Positions 27,074 through 34,595 of a DNA stretch of 34,676 bases are shown piece by piece (within the stretch, counting starts at the first letter, position 1; each line of letters starts with the position of its first letter). Under the pieces are notes generated by a model. It did not search any database and was not told the DNA's origin. It saw only the letters and a program-made list of their open reading frames with translations. Origin of the DNA: Candidatus Equicola faecalis (GTDB lineage Bacteria; Bacteroidota; Bacteroidia; Bacteroidales; Bacteroidaceae); NCBI GenBank assembly GCA_018065185.1, contig JAGHTU010000076.1:1-34676 (forward strand), given 5' to 3'. A program made the translations under genes and the position numbers.

Positions 27074-28640
27074 CGGCACTTACACCAATCCTGTATTGAA
27101 TGCTGACTACAGCGACCCTGACGTGTGTGCCGTGGGTGATGATTTCTATCTTACTGCCAGCAGTTTCAACTGCATCCCGGGGCTGCCTCTTCTTTATTCA
27201 AAAGACCTTGTGAACTGGCGCATAATCAATCATGCCCTCCAGGAACAGATTCCGACAGCATTCTATAATCGCCCTCAGCATGGTAAGGGTGTATGGGCTC
27301 CCTCTATACGCTATCATGACGGAGAGTTTTATATCTATTGGGGTGATCCTGACCATGGAGTTATGATGGTCAAGACTTCCGACCCATACGGAGAATGGGA
27401 AGCCCCCGTATGTGTAATAAAAGGTAAGGGACTCATTGACACCTGCCCACTCTGGGATGATGACGGCCGTTGCTATCTCGTCAACGCTTATGCGGCTTCG
27501 CGCATGCACATAAATTCCGTCTTGATGGTGCGTGAACTGTCTGCAGACGGTACAAAGGCGATAGGCAACCCTACGATTGTGTTTGACGGCAATATAAATG
27601 GAAACTTTACGTCTGAAGGTCCGAAATTCTACAAGAAAGATGGTTTCTATTATATTATGTGGCCTGCAGGTGGTGTAGAAGCAGGATGGCAGATGTGCGC
27701 ACGCTCAAAGTCGCCTTTCGGTCCCTACGAATACCGCCGTGTACTGGATAAAGGCAAGAGCAGTGTTAATGGTCCTCATCAGGGCGGATGGGTGCATACT
27801 GCTATGGGTGAAGATTGGTTCCTGCATTTCCAAGATAAGGGATGTTATGGTCGCGTGGTACACCTGCAACCGTTAGCGTGGAAAGACGGATGGCCGGTTA
27901 TCGGCATTGATAAAGATGGTGATGGAGTGGGGGAGCCTGTTGCAAAATTTACAAAACCAAAAACTCAGGCGCATATTGCCAATGAGAACCCTCTTGAATC
28001 TGACGAGTTTTCCTCGCCTCATCTCGGTCTGCAATGGCAGTGGCACGCCAATTATCAGGAATGGTATGGCATGCCTACGGCTGAGGGATTCTTCCGACTG
28101 TTTACGAATAAACTTTCTGAGAAAGACAACCTGTTTGCGGCACCAAATCTGCTACTTCAGAAGACTCCTGCTGACGTATTTACAGCCACGGCAAAGGTAC
28201 GCTTTGCAGCCAAGGCAGAAGGGCAGTGGGGTGGTCTGCTGATGATGGGACGCGACTATTCCGCACTCATAGTCCGTCGTGTGGAGGATAGGTTCGCCCT
28301 GCAACAGGTGACGTGCAAGAATGCCGACAAGGAAGGAACGGAAATCATTGAGACTATAAAAACCTTGAAACCTACATCGCGTGATGAAGTTACGTATAAA
28401 CCAGCTCTATATATGGATATTTATTTGCGTCTGCATGTTGACAAGGGTGGCAAAACGACATTCTCCTACAGCCTTGATGACAAACATTACAAGAAGTGCG
28501 GAAAGCCATTCCAGATGCGTGAAGGAGTGTGGATAGGAGGCAAAATCGGCTTCTGCGCCGAGGAGCCGGCAAAAGATGCAAACGATAAAATTACCGACAA
28601 GGGATTTCTTGATATCGACTGGTTCCGCATCGGGCAGTAA
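26976..28640 (+). CDS. Secreted GH43 glycoside hydrolase (beta-xylosidase/arabinofuranosidase type)
   Basis: The 554-aa protein has a signal peptide (residues 1-20). A five-bladed propeller follows with the three GH43 acids: Asp in DYSDPD (D47, base), Asp in LIDTCPLW (D155) and Glu in FTSEGPKF (E214, acid). A C-terminal beta-sandwich from about residue 330 (the GH43_C2 type) usually contributes to the active site. Members split xylose or arabinose from plant hemicellulose. The start is chosen by the signal peptide, and it lies inside the end of the ATP-grasp gene. No partner SusCD genes are adjacent. Confidence 0.92.
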   Translation: MKLTKILFITFALVPMAVSGQYQSKVWNPDNGDGTYTNPVLNADYSDPDVCAVGDDFYLTASSFNCIPGLPLLYSKDLVNWRIINHALQEQIPTAFYNRPQHGKGVWAPSIRYHDGEFYIYWGDPDHGVMMVKTSDPYGEWEAPVCVIKGKGLIDTCPLWDDDGRCYLVNAYAASRMHINSVLMVRELSADGTKAIGNPTIVFDGNINGNFTSEGPKFYKKDGFYYIMWPAGGVEAGWQMCARSKSPFGPYEYRRVLDKGKSSVNGPHQGGWVHTAMGEDWFLHFQDKGCYGRVVHLQPLAWKDGWPVIGIDKDGDGVGEPVAKFTKPKTQAHIANENPLESDEFSSPHLGLQWQWHANYQEWYGMPTAEGFFRLFTNKLSEKDNLFAAPNLLLQKTPADVFTATAKVRFAAKAEGQWGGLLMMGRDYSALIVRRVEDRFALQQVTCKNADKEGTEIIETIKTLKPTSRDEVTYKPALYMDIYLRLHVDKGGKTTFSYSLDDKHYKKCGKPFQMREGVWIGGKIGFCAEEPAKDANDKITDKGFLDIDWFRIGQ

Positions 28641-28656
28641 AATAGCGATAAAAACC

Positions 28657-28688
28657 TTTTGCGGAGTGCAAAAAATAATGTAAATTTG
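28657..28688 (+). promoter_or_regulatory. Promoter of the foldase gene with an overlapping inverted repeat
   Basis: TTTG at 28658-28661 and TAAATTTG at 28681-28688 are 19 bp apart, an exact consensus match. The -33 element is part of an inverted repeat, TTTTGC (28657-28662) and GCAAAA (28668-28673), which could act as an operator. The predicted start site is near 28695, about 45 nt before the ATG. Confidence 0.7.
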
Positions 28689-28740
28689 TAGCCGATTTTG
28701 AGCAATTTGGAACAAATAAAAACAAAAATAAAAATTAATT

Positions 28741-30870
28741 ATGGCAGCATTAGGAAAAATTAGGAAACATGGAGCATTGCTCGTTATCGTTATCGGTCTT
28801 GCTCTGTTTTCATTCGTTGCAGAAGAGGCTTTCCGTTCTTGTGAGTCAACAAAGAATCAGACACGTCAGCAAGTAGCAGAGGTCAATGGCAACAAACTTT
28901 CTGTACAGGATTATCAGTCAATGATTGATGAGTACACTGAAGTCTTGAAGATGACTCAGGGGCGTGAAAACCTGACGGATGATGAACTCACTCAGGTGAA
29001 GGATCAGGTATGGCAAACCTATGTACAGAATCAGCTTATCAGTGATGAAGCAGCAAAGCTTGGTCTTACAGTAACTGATGCAGAATTACAGAACATCATC
29101 AGTGAGGGTAATAACCAAATGCTTATGCAGACTCCATTCGTAAATCAGCAGACAGGTCGTTTTGACTATGCAGCATTACAGAAGTTCCTCTCTGAATACA
29201 AGAAGATGGACCGCACTGTTAATCCGCAGATGACTGAGCAGTATGATATGATTTACAAATACTGGAACTTTATCGAGAAGACTCTTCGCTCACAGTTGCT
29301 TACTTCAAAATATCAGAGTCTGTTGGCACACTGCTTCCTCTCAAACCCTGTTTCAGAGAAGGCTGACTTCAATAACACTAATGAGGAAAGCAAGATTCAG
29401 CTTGCAGCATTCCCTTACACATCCATTGCAGACAATGATGTAAAGGTGACAGATGCCGACATCAAGAAGAAATATGACGAGATGAAAGAGATGTTCCTCC
29501 AGATGGTTGAGACCCGTGATATCAAGTATGTATCATTCAAGGTTCAGGCTTCTCCTGCTGACCGCAAGGCAGCAAAGGTTGAGGTGGATTCAATGGCGAA
29601 GTTCATCCTTGGTGGTGGCGATGCTGCTGAAGGTGTGCGCAAGGCAAACTCCACGATTGCTTATCTTGGCGTTCCTGTAAGTGAAAAGGCATTCCCGTCA
29701 GATATTATCGAAAAGATTAAGGCTGGCGAAGGCGAAGTGCCATTTGATAATGCAAATGACAATACTTTGAACTTCATCAAGGTTTATTCACAGATGCAGA
29801 TGCCTGACTCTATCAAGTTCCGCGCTATTCAGGTTGCCGGAGCCACTATTGACGAGGCAAGAACAAGGGCAGACTCTATCACAACAGCCCTTAACGGTGG
29901 GGCAAACTTTGAAGAACTGGCAAAGAAATATAGTCAGACTGGTGCAGAACAATGGCTCACAACTGCCATGTACGAGAATGCCCCGTCTGTTGACAAGGAT
30001 ACAAAGACTTACCTTCTAGCCCTTAACAATATGGGAGTAAATGAAGTTAAGAATGTTGCAATTGCAGGCGGAAACATTATTCTTCAGGTGTTGGAACACA
30101 AGAACATCATCACGAAATATGATGTAGCCGTTATAAAGCGCAACTATGACTTCTCAAAGGAAACATATACTGCTGCTTTCAACAAGTTCTCACAGATGGT
30201 CAGCTCAAGCAAGACTCTTGAAGACTTGAAGAAGAATGCACAGAAGTTCGGTTATAGGATGGAAGATCAAGAGAACCTCTCTACAGCAAGCCATATCGTT
30301 GCCAACCTAAAGGGCACTCGCGAGGCTTTGAAGTGGGTGTTTGAAGCAAGTGTAGGCGACCTTTCTCCTCTCTATGAATGTGGTAACAATGATAGTTATC
30401 TCGTATGTGTCCTGAACAAGATACACAAAGAGGGCTACCGCGATTTCGAGGATGTCAAGGAGCAGCTTCGCATACTGGCTATCAACGATAAGAAAGCCGA
30501 AATGCTGAAGGAAAAGGCAAAGAATGTGAAAGATATTGCTTCAGCAAAGAAGGTCGGTGCACAGATTAGCGATATTGAGCAGGTAACATTCAATGCTCCT
30601 GCATTCGTGGCTTCTACAGGTGGCGCAGAGCCTGCACTCTCTGGTGCTGTTGCAGGAACTGCCAAGGGCAAGTTCTCTTCTCATGCTGTTAAGGGTAACA
30701 GCGGAATCTATTTCTTCCAGGTAGTGGACAAGAAGAAGAACGCGGCAAAGTTCGATTCAAAGCAGGAGAGTATGTCTGTTAAGCAAAAAGCCATGCAGGC
30801 TGCAGGGCAGTATATGAATGAGCTTTACCGTAATGCAAAGATTAAAGATAATCGTTATTTGTTCTTCTAA
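28741..30870 (+). CDS. ppiD: PpiD/SurA-like periplasmic peptidyl-prolyl isomerase
   Basis: This membrane-anchored foldase helps exported proteins, including outer-membrane barrels, to fold. Residues 11-29 form the single inner-membrane anchor. A SurA-type N-terminal chaperone region (about 40-250) follows, with VNGNKLSVQDYQ and coiled segments. A parvulin-like domain lies at about 345-460 (KFRAIQVAG ... NFEELAKKYSQTGAEQW), and a second PpiC-like region may follow near 560. The 709-aa length is usual in Bacteroidetes, where the gene often lies near lptC; here it is about 10 kb away. It has its own promoter and terminator, so it is a single-gene unit. Confidence 0.9.
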   Translation: MAALGKIRKHGALLVIVIGLALFSFVAEEAFRSCESTKNQTRQQVAEVNGNKLSVQDYQSMIDEYTEVLKMTQGRENLTDDELTQVKDQVWQTYVQNQLISDEAAKLGLTVTDAELQNIISEGNNQMLMQTPFVNQQTGRFDYAALQKFLSEYKKMDRTVNPQMTEQYDMIYKYWNFIEKTLRSQLLTSKYQSLLAHCFLSNPVSEKADFNNTNEESKIQLAAFPYTSIADNDVKVTDADIKKKYDEMKEMFLQMVETRDIKYVSFKVQASPADRKAAKVEVDSMAKFILGGGDAAEGVRKANSTIAYLGVPVSEKAFPSDIIEKIKAGEGEVPFDNANDNTLNFIKVYSQMQMPDSIKFRAIQVAGATIDEARTRADSITTALNGGANFEELAKKYSQTGAEQWLTTAMYENAPSVDKDTKTYLLALNNMGVNEVKNVAIAGGNIILQVLEHKNIITKYDVAVIKRNYDFSKETYTAAFNKFSQMVSSSKTLEDLKKNAQKFGYRMEDQENLSTASHIVANLKGTREALKWVFEASVGDLSPLYECGNNDSYLVCVLNKIHKEGYRDFEDVKEQLRILAINDKKAEMLKEKAKNVKDIASAKKVGAQISDIEQVTFNAPAFVASTGGAEPALSGAVAGTAKGKFSSHAVKGNSGIYFFQVVDKKKNAAKFDSKQESMSVKQKAMQAAGQYMNELYRNAKIKDNRYLFF

Positions 30871-30888
30871 CAGATAAAAATGATAAGT

Positions 30889-30922
30889 AAAAAGCCGTGT
30901 ACTATCCGTACATGGCTTTTTT
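30889..30922 (+). terminator. Terminator after the foldase gene
   Basis: A 14-bp stem pairs 30889-30902 with 30908-30921, with a 5-nt loop and one G-U pair. The stem ends in a T-run, with A residues on the other side, so it could work in both directions. Confidence 0.82.
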
Positions 30923-30936
30923 ATTTACACTATCTT

Positions 30937-30967
30937 TTTGCTTTGTCATCATTTTGTAGTACTTTTG
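30937..30967 (+). promoter_or_regulatory. Promoter of tRNA-Arg(TCT)
   Basis: TTTG at 30937-30940 and TACTTTTG at 30960-30967 are 19 bp apart, an exact consensus match. The start site would be near 30974, leaving a 5' extension of about 70 nt to be trimmed before the tRNA. Confidence 0.72.
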
Positions 30968-31045
30968 CATTCGCAATTAGGCTAAGGTCGGTTAATATGC
31001 TTTGCGTTTTTCCATCTCCTGTAAAGCAGATTTGATGCGAGCGTT

Positions 31046-31119
31046 GGTTCTGTAGCTCAACTGGATAGAGCAACTGCCTTCTAAGCAGTAGGTTTCGGGT
31101 TCGAGTCCCGACAGAATCA
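31046..31119 (+). tRNA. tRNA-Arg, anticodon TCT
   Basis: The complete cloverleaf has acceptor 31046-31052 with 31112-31118, anticodon stem ACTGC/GCAGT, anticodon TCT at 31080-31082 and T stem TCGGG/CCCGA, with discriminator A at 31119 and no encoded CCA. The D loop has GG at 18-19 and the T loop has C56, the normal elbow pair. A near-copy of its 3' end is repeated just downstream. Confidence 0.95.
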
Positions 31120-31445
31120 CAACAGATGCCGACGGAATCACAACTTACACAAATGGTATTCTGACAAAAATTTCTCGATTTACCATGACCAACTATAATG
31201 CAGTCGGAGATGTTCAAAGAGACGATATAGGACGAGCATCAAGAACCGTGAAAGGTATTGGTCCAATTGAGCCAGAAGAAGGTGGAAGATACTTCTGGGA
31301 TGACATATTCTGGGACGAGAGAGATGTTATTAGAAAAACAAGACTTACAAATGTGAAATTTATTTTCACTGATGGAACCACAAAATCGTTTAGTGGTTAT
31401 GCAAATATTAACAAGCATATGACTTCTGACGCTTGGGATGATTAA
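31092..31445 (+). pseudogene. Probable C-terminal remnant of an Ig-like domain protein
   Basis: An 86-aa reading frame could start at ATG 31185, but the frame is open back to 31092, inside the tRNA. The codons just upstream (NGILTKISRFT) read like part of the same protein. The core pattern YNAVGD, VKGIGPIEP, FWDDIFWD, LTNVKFIFTDGTTKSFSG resembles a beta-sandwich domain of exported proteins. The ATG falls within this domain, so the protein has lost its N-terminus and any signal peptide. I read it as a remnant joined to the tRNA end. The family is not named with confidence, and a short expressed protein remains possible. Confidence 0.5.
31110..31144 (+). repeat. Duplicated 3' end of tRNA-Arg(TCT)
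   Basis: GACAGAATCACAAC at 31110-31123 recurs as GACGGAATCACAAC at 31131-31144, one mismatch in 14, at a 21-bp period. The first copy covers the last ten bases of the tRNA. Such a repeat at a tRNA end is what tyrosine-recombinase integration leaves behind, but a local tandem duplication would look the same. Confidence 0.7.
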
Positions 31446-31493
31446 AATCCCCAAAGACATGATACTAATGACAATTATAATAAATATGTAATT

Positions 31494-32135
31494 ATGAGAA
31501 AGACATTTCACTATCTTACAATTAGCCTTGTTGCTGTTCTGCTTGTAAGCTGCCAATCTAAAGAAGAGAAAGCAGCCGAGTACATTAAAAATGAGCTTTC
31601 AAAAACATTGTATGACTTTGAAAGTTATCAACCTATTGAAACGACTGTCACAGAAGCAAAGATGACAATGTATAATGACTCCGCTTGTTGGAAAAAGGCT
31701 GCTGCTTTAGCTTATGGAATGAAAAAAGCTACAGAGTATCTTGAAGAAACCAAAAGTGCAAAGGAACATATGGATATATGGGGACGCCCTTCGTATTATT
31801 CTTCATCGTATTCTGATAATCAGTACTTTAAATACATGGAAGAATACAAGGATAATTTAGAAAAAGCCAAGAATGCTTATGACATTTGCAAAAGTATTGA
31901 AGCCGAATTAAAGAAACAAATTGCAAAGCTTGATACGGCAAAAGTAATCGGTTGGGAAGCAAAACACAGATTTAGATGTAAAACAAAAGGTGGCAATTCT
32001 ACGATTGGAGATTATCGATATGTAATAGATAAGGATTTCAAGAACACAATACTACAGGAAGATATGGATGATGACGATGAATCTTCTATCCGTGATGTTC
32101 TTAAATCTGTTGCTAATGGAGAGTTTGATGATTAG
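31494..32135 (+). CDS. Lipoprotein of unknown function
   Basis: The 213-aa protein has a hydrophobic signal followed by VLLVSC, a good lipobox at Cys20, so it is lipidated and envelope-bound. Residues 25-150 are largely helical and charged (for example AAEYIKNELSKTL and YKDNLEKAKNAYDI). A short beta region (VIGWEAKHRFRCKT ... YRYVIDKDF) follows, with an acidic stretch DDDDE near the end. I do not recognise the family. No promoter of the local type is evident in the 48 nt upstream. Confidence 0.75.
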   Translation: MRKTFHYLTISLVAVLLVSCQSKEEKAAEYIKNELSKTLYDFESYQPIETTVTEAKMTMYNDSACWKKAAALAYGMKKATEYLEETKSAKEHMDIWGRPSYYSSSYSDNQYFKYMEEYKDNLEKAKNAYDICKSIEAELKKQIAKLDTAKVIGWEAKHRFRCKTKGGNSTIGDYRYVIDKDFKNTILQEDMDDDDESSIRDVLKSVANGEFDD

Positions 32136-32217
32136 TGAATCATTTTTATGCTCCGATAACACGGCTCAGTGATACATAATTTAAGTTACATAAATAAAAT
32201 CAATTGTATTTATTCTT

Positions 32218-32790
32218 ATGAAAAAATTATTATTAATTGTAGTATTGTCTATCATTGGATTGACAACGACATTCGCACAAGAAGCAGAAAAAAAATCTGC
32301 GAGCAAGACTGTTGAGTTTTTGTCAAAAGACGGATCTTTCTTCAAAAAGGAGTTTTACGACTTACCTGCTGTTGGAAGTTCTTACAACAAGTTTGACTGC
32401 CAAGTTCTCATTATCACAGATTTGAAGTCTAATGAAAAGCGTGGATGTCTTCGCCTAACGGCATACTATTTTTCTTCTGTTTCAAAAGATTCATATATAG
32501 GAACATTAGACCCAGATGAATTGGACGCTTGTATTATGTGTTTTGAGAAGATTGTTTCTGAAATCACGGCTTCGCCAGCTTCTATCTATACAGAAGTTGA
32601 ATATAAAACAAGAGATGGTGTCCGGTTGGGTACATATTGGAACGACAAAAAATCTGAGTGGAAGACATATGTGCAGACAAAGTCTTACAGTTCGCGCTCT
32701 ATGTCTTTTGTATCTAATGACAACGTAGCATCATTAATCAGCAATCTAAAACAAGCAAAACAAATGATTGCAGAAAAAACAGCGAAATAA
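32218..32790 (+). CDS. Secreted protein of unknown function
   Basis: The 190-aa protein has a signal peptide ending TTTFAQ at residue 21. The mature part alternates strands and short helices, with VEFLSKDGSFFKKEFYDL, CQVLIITDLKSNEKRGCLRL and a final helix ISNLKQAKQMIAEK. It has no recognised catalytic motif. It lies 82 nt after the lipoprotein gene on the same strand, and the two probably form a unit closed by the terminator at 32820. Confidence 0.72.
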   Translation: MKKLLLIVVLSIIGLTTTFAQEAEKKSASKTVEFLSKDGSFFKKEFYDLPAVGSSYNKFDCQVLIITDLKSNEKRGCLRLTAYYFSSVSKDSYIGTLDPDELDACIMCFEKIVSEITASPASIYTEVEYKTRDGVRLGTYWNDKKSEWKTYVQTKSYSSRSMSFVSNDNVASLISNLKQAKQMIAEKTAK

Positions 32791-32819
32791 TTACATATTT
32801 ACAGCTATTAGTTAATATA

Positions 32820-32862
32820 ACCGACTGATATTAAGCACAAAGCCTAATGTCAGTCGGTTTTC
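32820..32862 (+). terminator. Terminator after the secreted protein gene
   Basis: A 14-bp stem pairs 32820-32833 with 32845-32858, with one G-U pair and an 11-nt loop, followed by TTTTC. Confidence 0.8.
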
Positions 32863-32863
32863 T

Positions 32864-33181
32864 TCATCTGCAAAAGTGGCGCACAACCTCATGTTCTGGC
32901 TCTGCCTGTTTGAGTTGGTTGGCATCGTAGTAATAGTCATGATTGTCACTCTTGACATTGCTTCGCCAAAGGTGCGTTGGTGCGATCCTCTGGGTGATGG
33001 CGCTGTATGAGTTTATCATGCAGAAGTAGCGGTCGTTGCCGGTCGCTTGCTGTATGCGGTTGATGTACTCATGGATGTCAGGGTTGGACTTGTCGAGTTC
33101 GTCAAACATGCTTGCACACTGCTGACCATTGTCTGCTTGTATGAAAGCGTTTCGAACTCCTTTGACAAGGTCTCGCTCTAC
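32864..33181 (-). pseudogene. Truncated gene fragment, unrecognised
   Basis: A minus-strand frame from ATG 33109 encodes 81 aa, but the frame is open back to 33181 without any start codon. The upstream codons read as normal protein (VERDLVKGVRNAFIQADNG). Together the 105 codons look like an internal or C-terminal piece of a larger soluble protein. I recognise no family. The fragment sits between two terminator hairpins in an AT-rich region, as debris of a lost gene. Confidence 0.5.
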
Positions 33182-33240
33182 CTACCACAATGGTTTTGAA
33201 TTATTGCCATCCGATAAAACTTTTTTGATTCCATAAAATT

Positions 33241-33274
33241 AGGACTGATACTCGCATGAAGTATCAGTCCTTTT
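33241..33274. terminator. Bidirectional terminator between the fragment and the antitoxin gene
   Basis: A perfect 12-bp stem pairs 33241-33252 with 33260-33271 and has a 7-nt loop. T runs follow on the plus side (TTTT) and near the stem on the minus side. The minus-strand toxin-antitoxin unit would end here. Confidence 0.75.
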
Positions 33275-33347
33275 GATTATCTTCGTTTTTGCACTAAAAC
33301 AATATAATCATAGGCAATGAGAGAGTAATTTTATCAAACGGCAATAA

Positions 33348-33614
33348 TTAGTTTACATAAATTAGATTCACTCCCAGTTCTGTGGAAATCAATGCGAGAG
33401 TCTGTAATGTGAAGTTATGCCTTCCTGTCAGCCATTTTGAAATCTCCGACTCACGCTTACCAAGCTGACGTGCAAAATCCTTTTGCGACATGCCTTTCTC
33501 CTGCAGTGTCGCATAGATCTTTTCAGCGATGCCATAAGACAATTCGCTTTCAAGTTTCTGCTCAGGAGGAATGTTGTTGTAGCATTCCTCGAAAAGTTTG
33601 CTGTGTATCTTCAT
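33348..33614 (-). CDS. XRE-family HTH protein, probable HigA-like antitoxin
   Basis: The 88-aa protein has a helix-turn-helix at about residues 40-80: GMSQKDFARQLGKRESEISKWLTG is the classic XRE turn with its SEISKW recognition helix. It is short, with an N-terminal helical part only. It overlaps the upstream gene by 4 nt (ATGA), the arrangement of a toxin-first, antitoxin-second pair. It would bind the toxin and repress the shared promoter. The DNA-binding domain is certain; the antitoxin role is inference. Confidence 0.82.
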   Translation of the reverse strand: MKIHSKLFEECYNNIPPEQKLESELSYGIAEKIYATLQEKGMSQKDFARQLGKRESEISKWLTGRHNFTLQTLALISTELGVNLIYVN

Positions 33615-34087
33615 ATTTCAAAAATTAAATCTTCGATACCAATAATCTTATTGTCTTCAATAGTAATGTCACCATTAGCCTGTGACTCTTTCAGCAACTT
33701 ATCAAATGCTTGCAAATCCATGACATATCCATTAAGTTCTGGATTTTCCTGATAAGTTTTTGAGTCTTTGACACCTCCGTTACCTGCTATAAGAATTTTG
33801 TCAGATATACGTAGGCAATAGAGGCGCAATTTCCTTGAGTCGATAGACAATGCACAAAGATTGTCATTCATCTTGCCTTCGAGTCTAAATCTACGTTCAA
33901 ATGCTCCGAAGTCAATAATCGTTCCAAGAGCAACAAGTATTTTGTTGAAATCCTGGTTATAAGTTGCATTATCCTTAAACTTAGTCAGGAATTTCTCGTA
34001 TTCAGTCAGTTCGTTTCCGTCAAAACTCAGTGAATACAAGGTTGCCCCATTACCTTCTGCAACAATTCTCAAATCGACTTTTTTCAT
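33611..34087 (-). CDS. Probable RelE/HigB-like toxin with extended ends
   Basis: The 158-aa protein lies before an XRE gene, as in higBA pairs. Its middle, RRFRLEGKMNDNLCALSI, then LRLYCLRISDKILIAGNGGVKDSKTYQENPE, follows the strand order of the HigB/RelE fold, with basic residues ahead of a hydrophobic strand and a GGVK-like turn. It is longer than usual HigB proteins (about 90-120 aa). The extra residues are an N-terminal strand region (LRIVAEGNGATLYSLSF) and a C-terminal acidic tail (DITIEDNKIIGIEDLIFEI). Catalytic residues cannot be assigned. RNA cleavage on ribosomes is the family's usual activity, but here it is inference. Confidence 0.6.
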   Translation of the reverse strand: MKKVDLRIVAEGNGATLYSLSFDGNELTEYEKFLTKFKDNATYNQDFNKILVALGTIIDFGAFERRFRLEGKMNDNLCALSIDSRKLRLYCLRISDKILIAGNGGVKDSKTYQENPELNGYVMDLQAFDKLLKESQANGDITIEDNKIIGIEDLIFEI

Positions 34088-34105
34088 ATTTCGTATTTTA
34101 TGCTA

Positions 34106-34113
34106 CAAATGTA
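34106..34113 (-). promoter_or_regulatory. Possible -7 element of the toxin-antitoxin operon
   Basis: On the minus strand TACATTTG (34113-34106) fits TAnnTTTG exactly, about 20 nt before the toxin ATG. The nearest TTTG upstream (34131-34128) is only 14 bp away, too close for the consensus, so the upstream half is uncertain. Confidence 0.45.
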
Positions 34114-34134
34114 CTATAATTTCTTGACAAAATA

Positions 34135-34164
34135 CACTTTTAAGTGAATTATTTATGAAATAAT
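34135..34164. promoter_or_regulatory. Two inverted repeats, possible antitoxin operator
   Basis: CACTT/AAGTG (34135-34146) and ATTATTT/AAATAAT (34148-34164, 3-bp spacer) lie just upstream of the toxin promoter on the minus strand. Palindromes at this place commonly bind XRE antitoxins. Their use as an operator is inference. Confidence 0.4.
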
Positions 34165-34509
34165 AACTGTTTTTTAACAATTATATCCTTGATTTTGGTG
34201 TTTTATTACGTATTAACTTGTCATTATCTAGGCAAATTACAACTATAATGCTCTTATTTTGCCACAAATACACAAGGTGGCAAATAAGGGCATTATAGTG
34301 TATTTTGATACAATTTTGGTTTATCTATAGGTTTACCAAAATTTAAGAAATTTACACAAACATAATTCCAATAATTAGACCTAGATTCAAAATCGAAGTT
34401 TTTAACAAAATGTTAGACAAGTATTCTTTTTGTGAAAAGTTTATTCCAATCAAGTAGGAGATCTATTTCCACCAATTGATGGAGGATTTTCATCAGTGGG
34501 AGTTTGGAT
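34165..34509. other. AT-rich intergenic stretch with a long inverted repeat
   Basis: No protein pattern is evident in any frame. The region carries the long inverted repeat at 34242-34299 and a smaller one (ATTTTGGT at 34313-34320, ACCAAAAT at 34335-34342). Confidence 0.5.
34242..34299. repeat. Long near-perfect inverted repeat
   Basis: Arms 34242-34265 (24 nt) and 34277-34299 (23 nt) pair almost fully, with one substitution and one extra T, around an 11-nt loop. Beyond the arms, CAAATTACA on the left and the complement of TGTATTTTG on the right continue with an indel, so the symmetry is longer than the core. No T-run follows. It is too long and symmetric to be a plain terminator. Confidence 0.75.
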
Positions 34510-34595
34510 AACCATCGAAGGGGGCTTGCATACCCATCGAAGGGGGCTTGCATACCCATCGAAGGGGTCTCGTATAACCATCGAAGGGATGCCAT
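34510..34595 (+). repeat. Second 22-bp tandem repeat
   Basis: Units start at 34510, 34532 and 34554 (22 bp each) with a partial fourth at 34576. All contain ACCATCGAAGGG or ACCCATCGAAGGG; the first two are nearly identical, and the third changes GGCTTGCAT to TCTCGTAT. The unit length equals that of the repeat at 20400 although the sequence differs. Confidence 0.85.

Noticed and set aside
34510..34595. Possible CRISPR array
   Set aside because: Units are in direct tandem without spacers.
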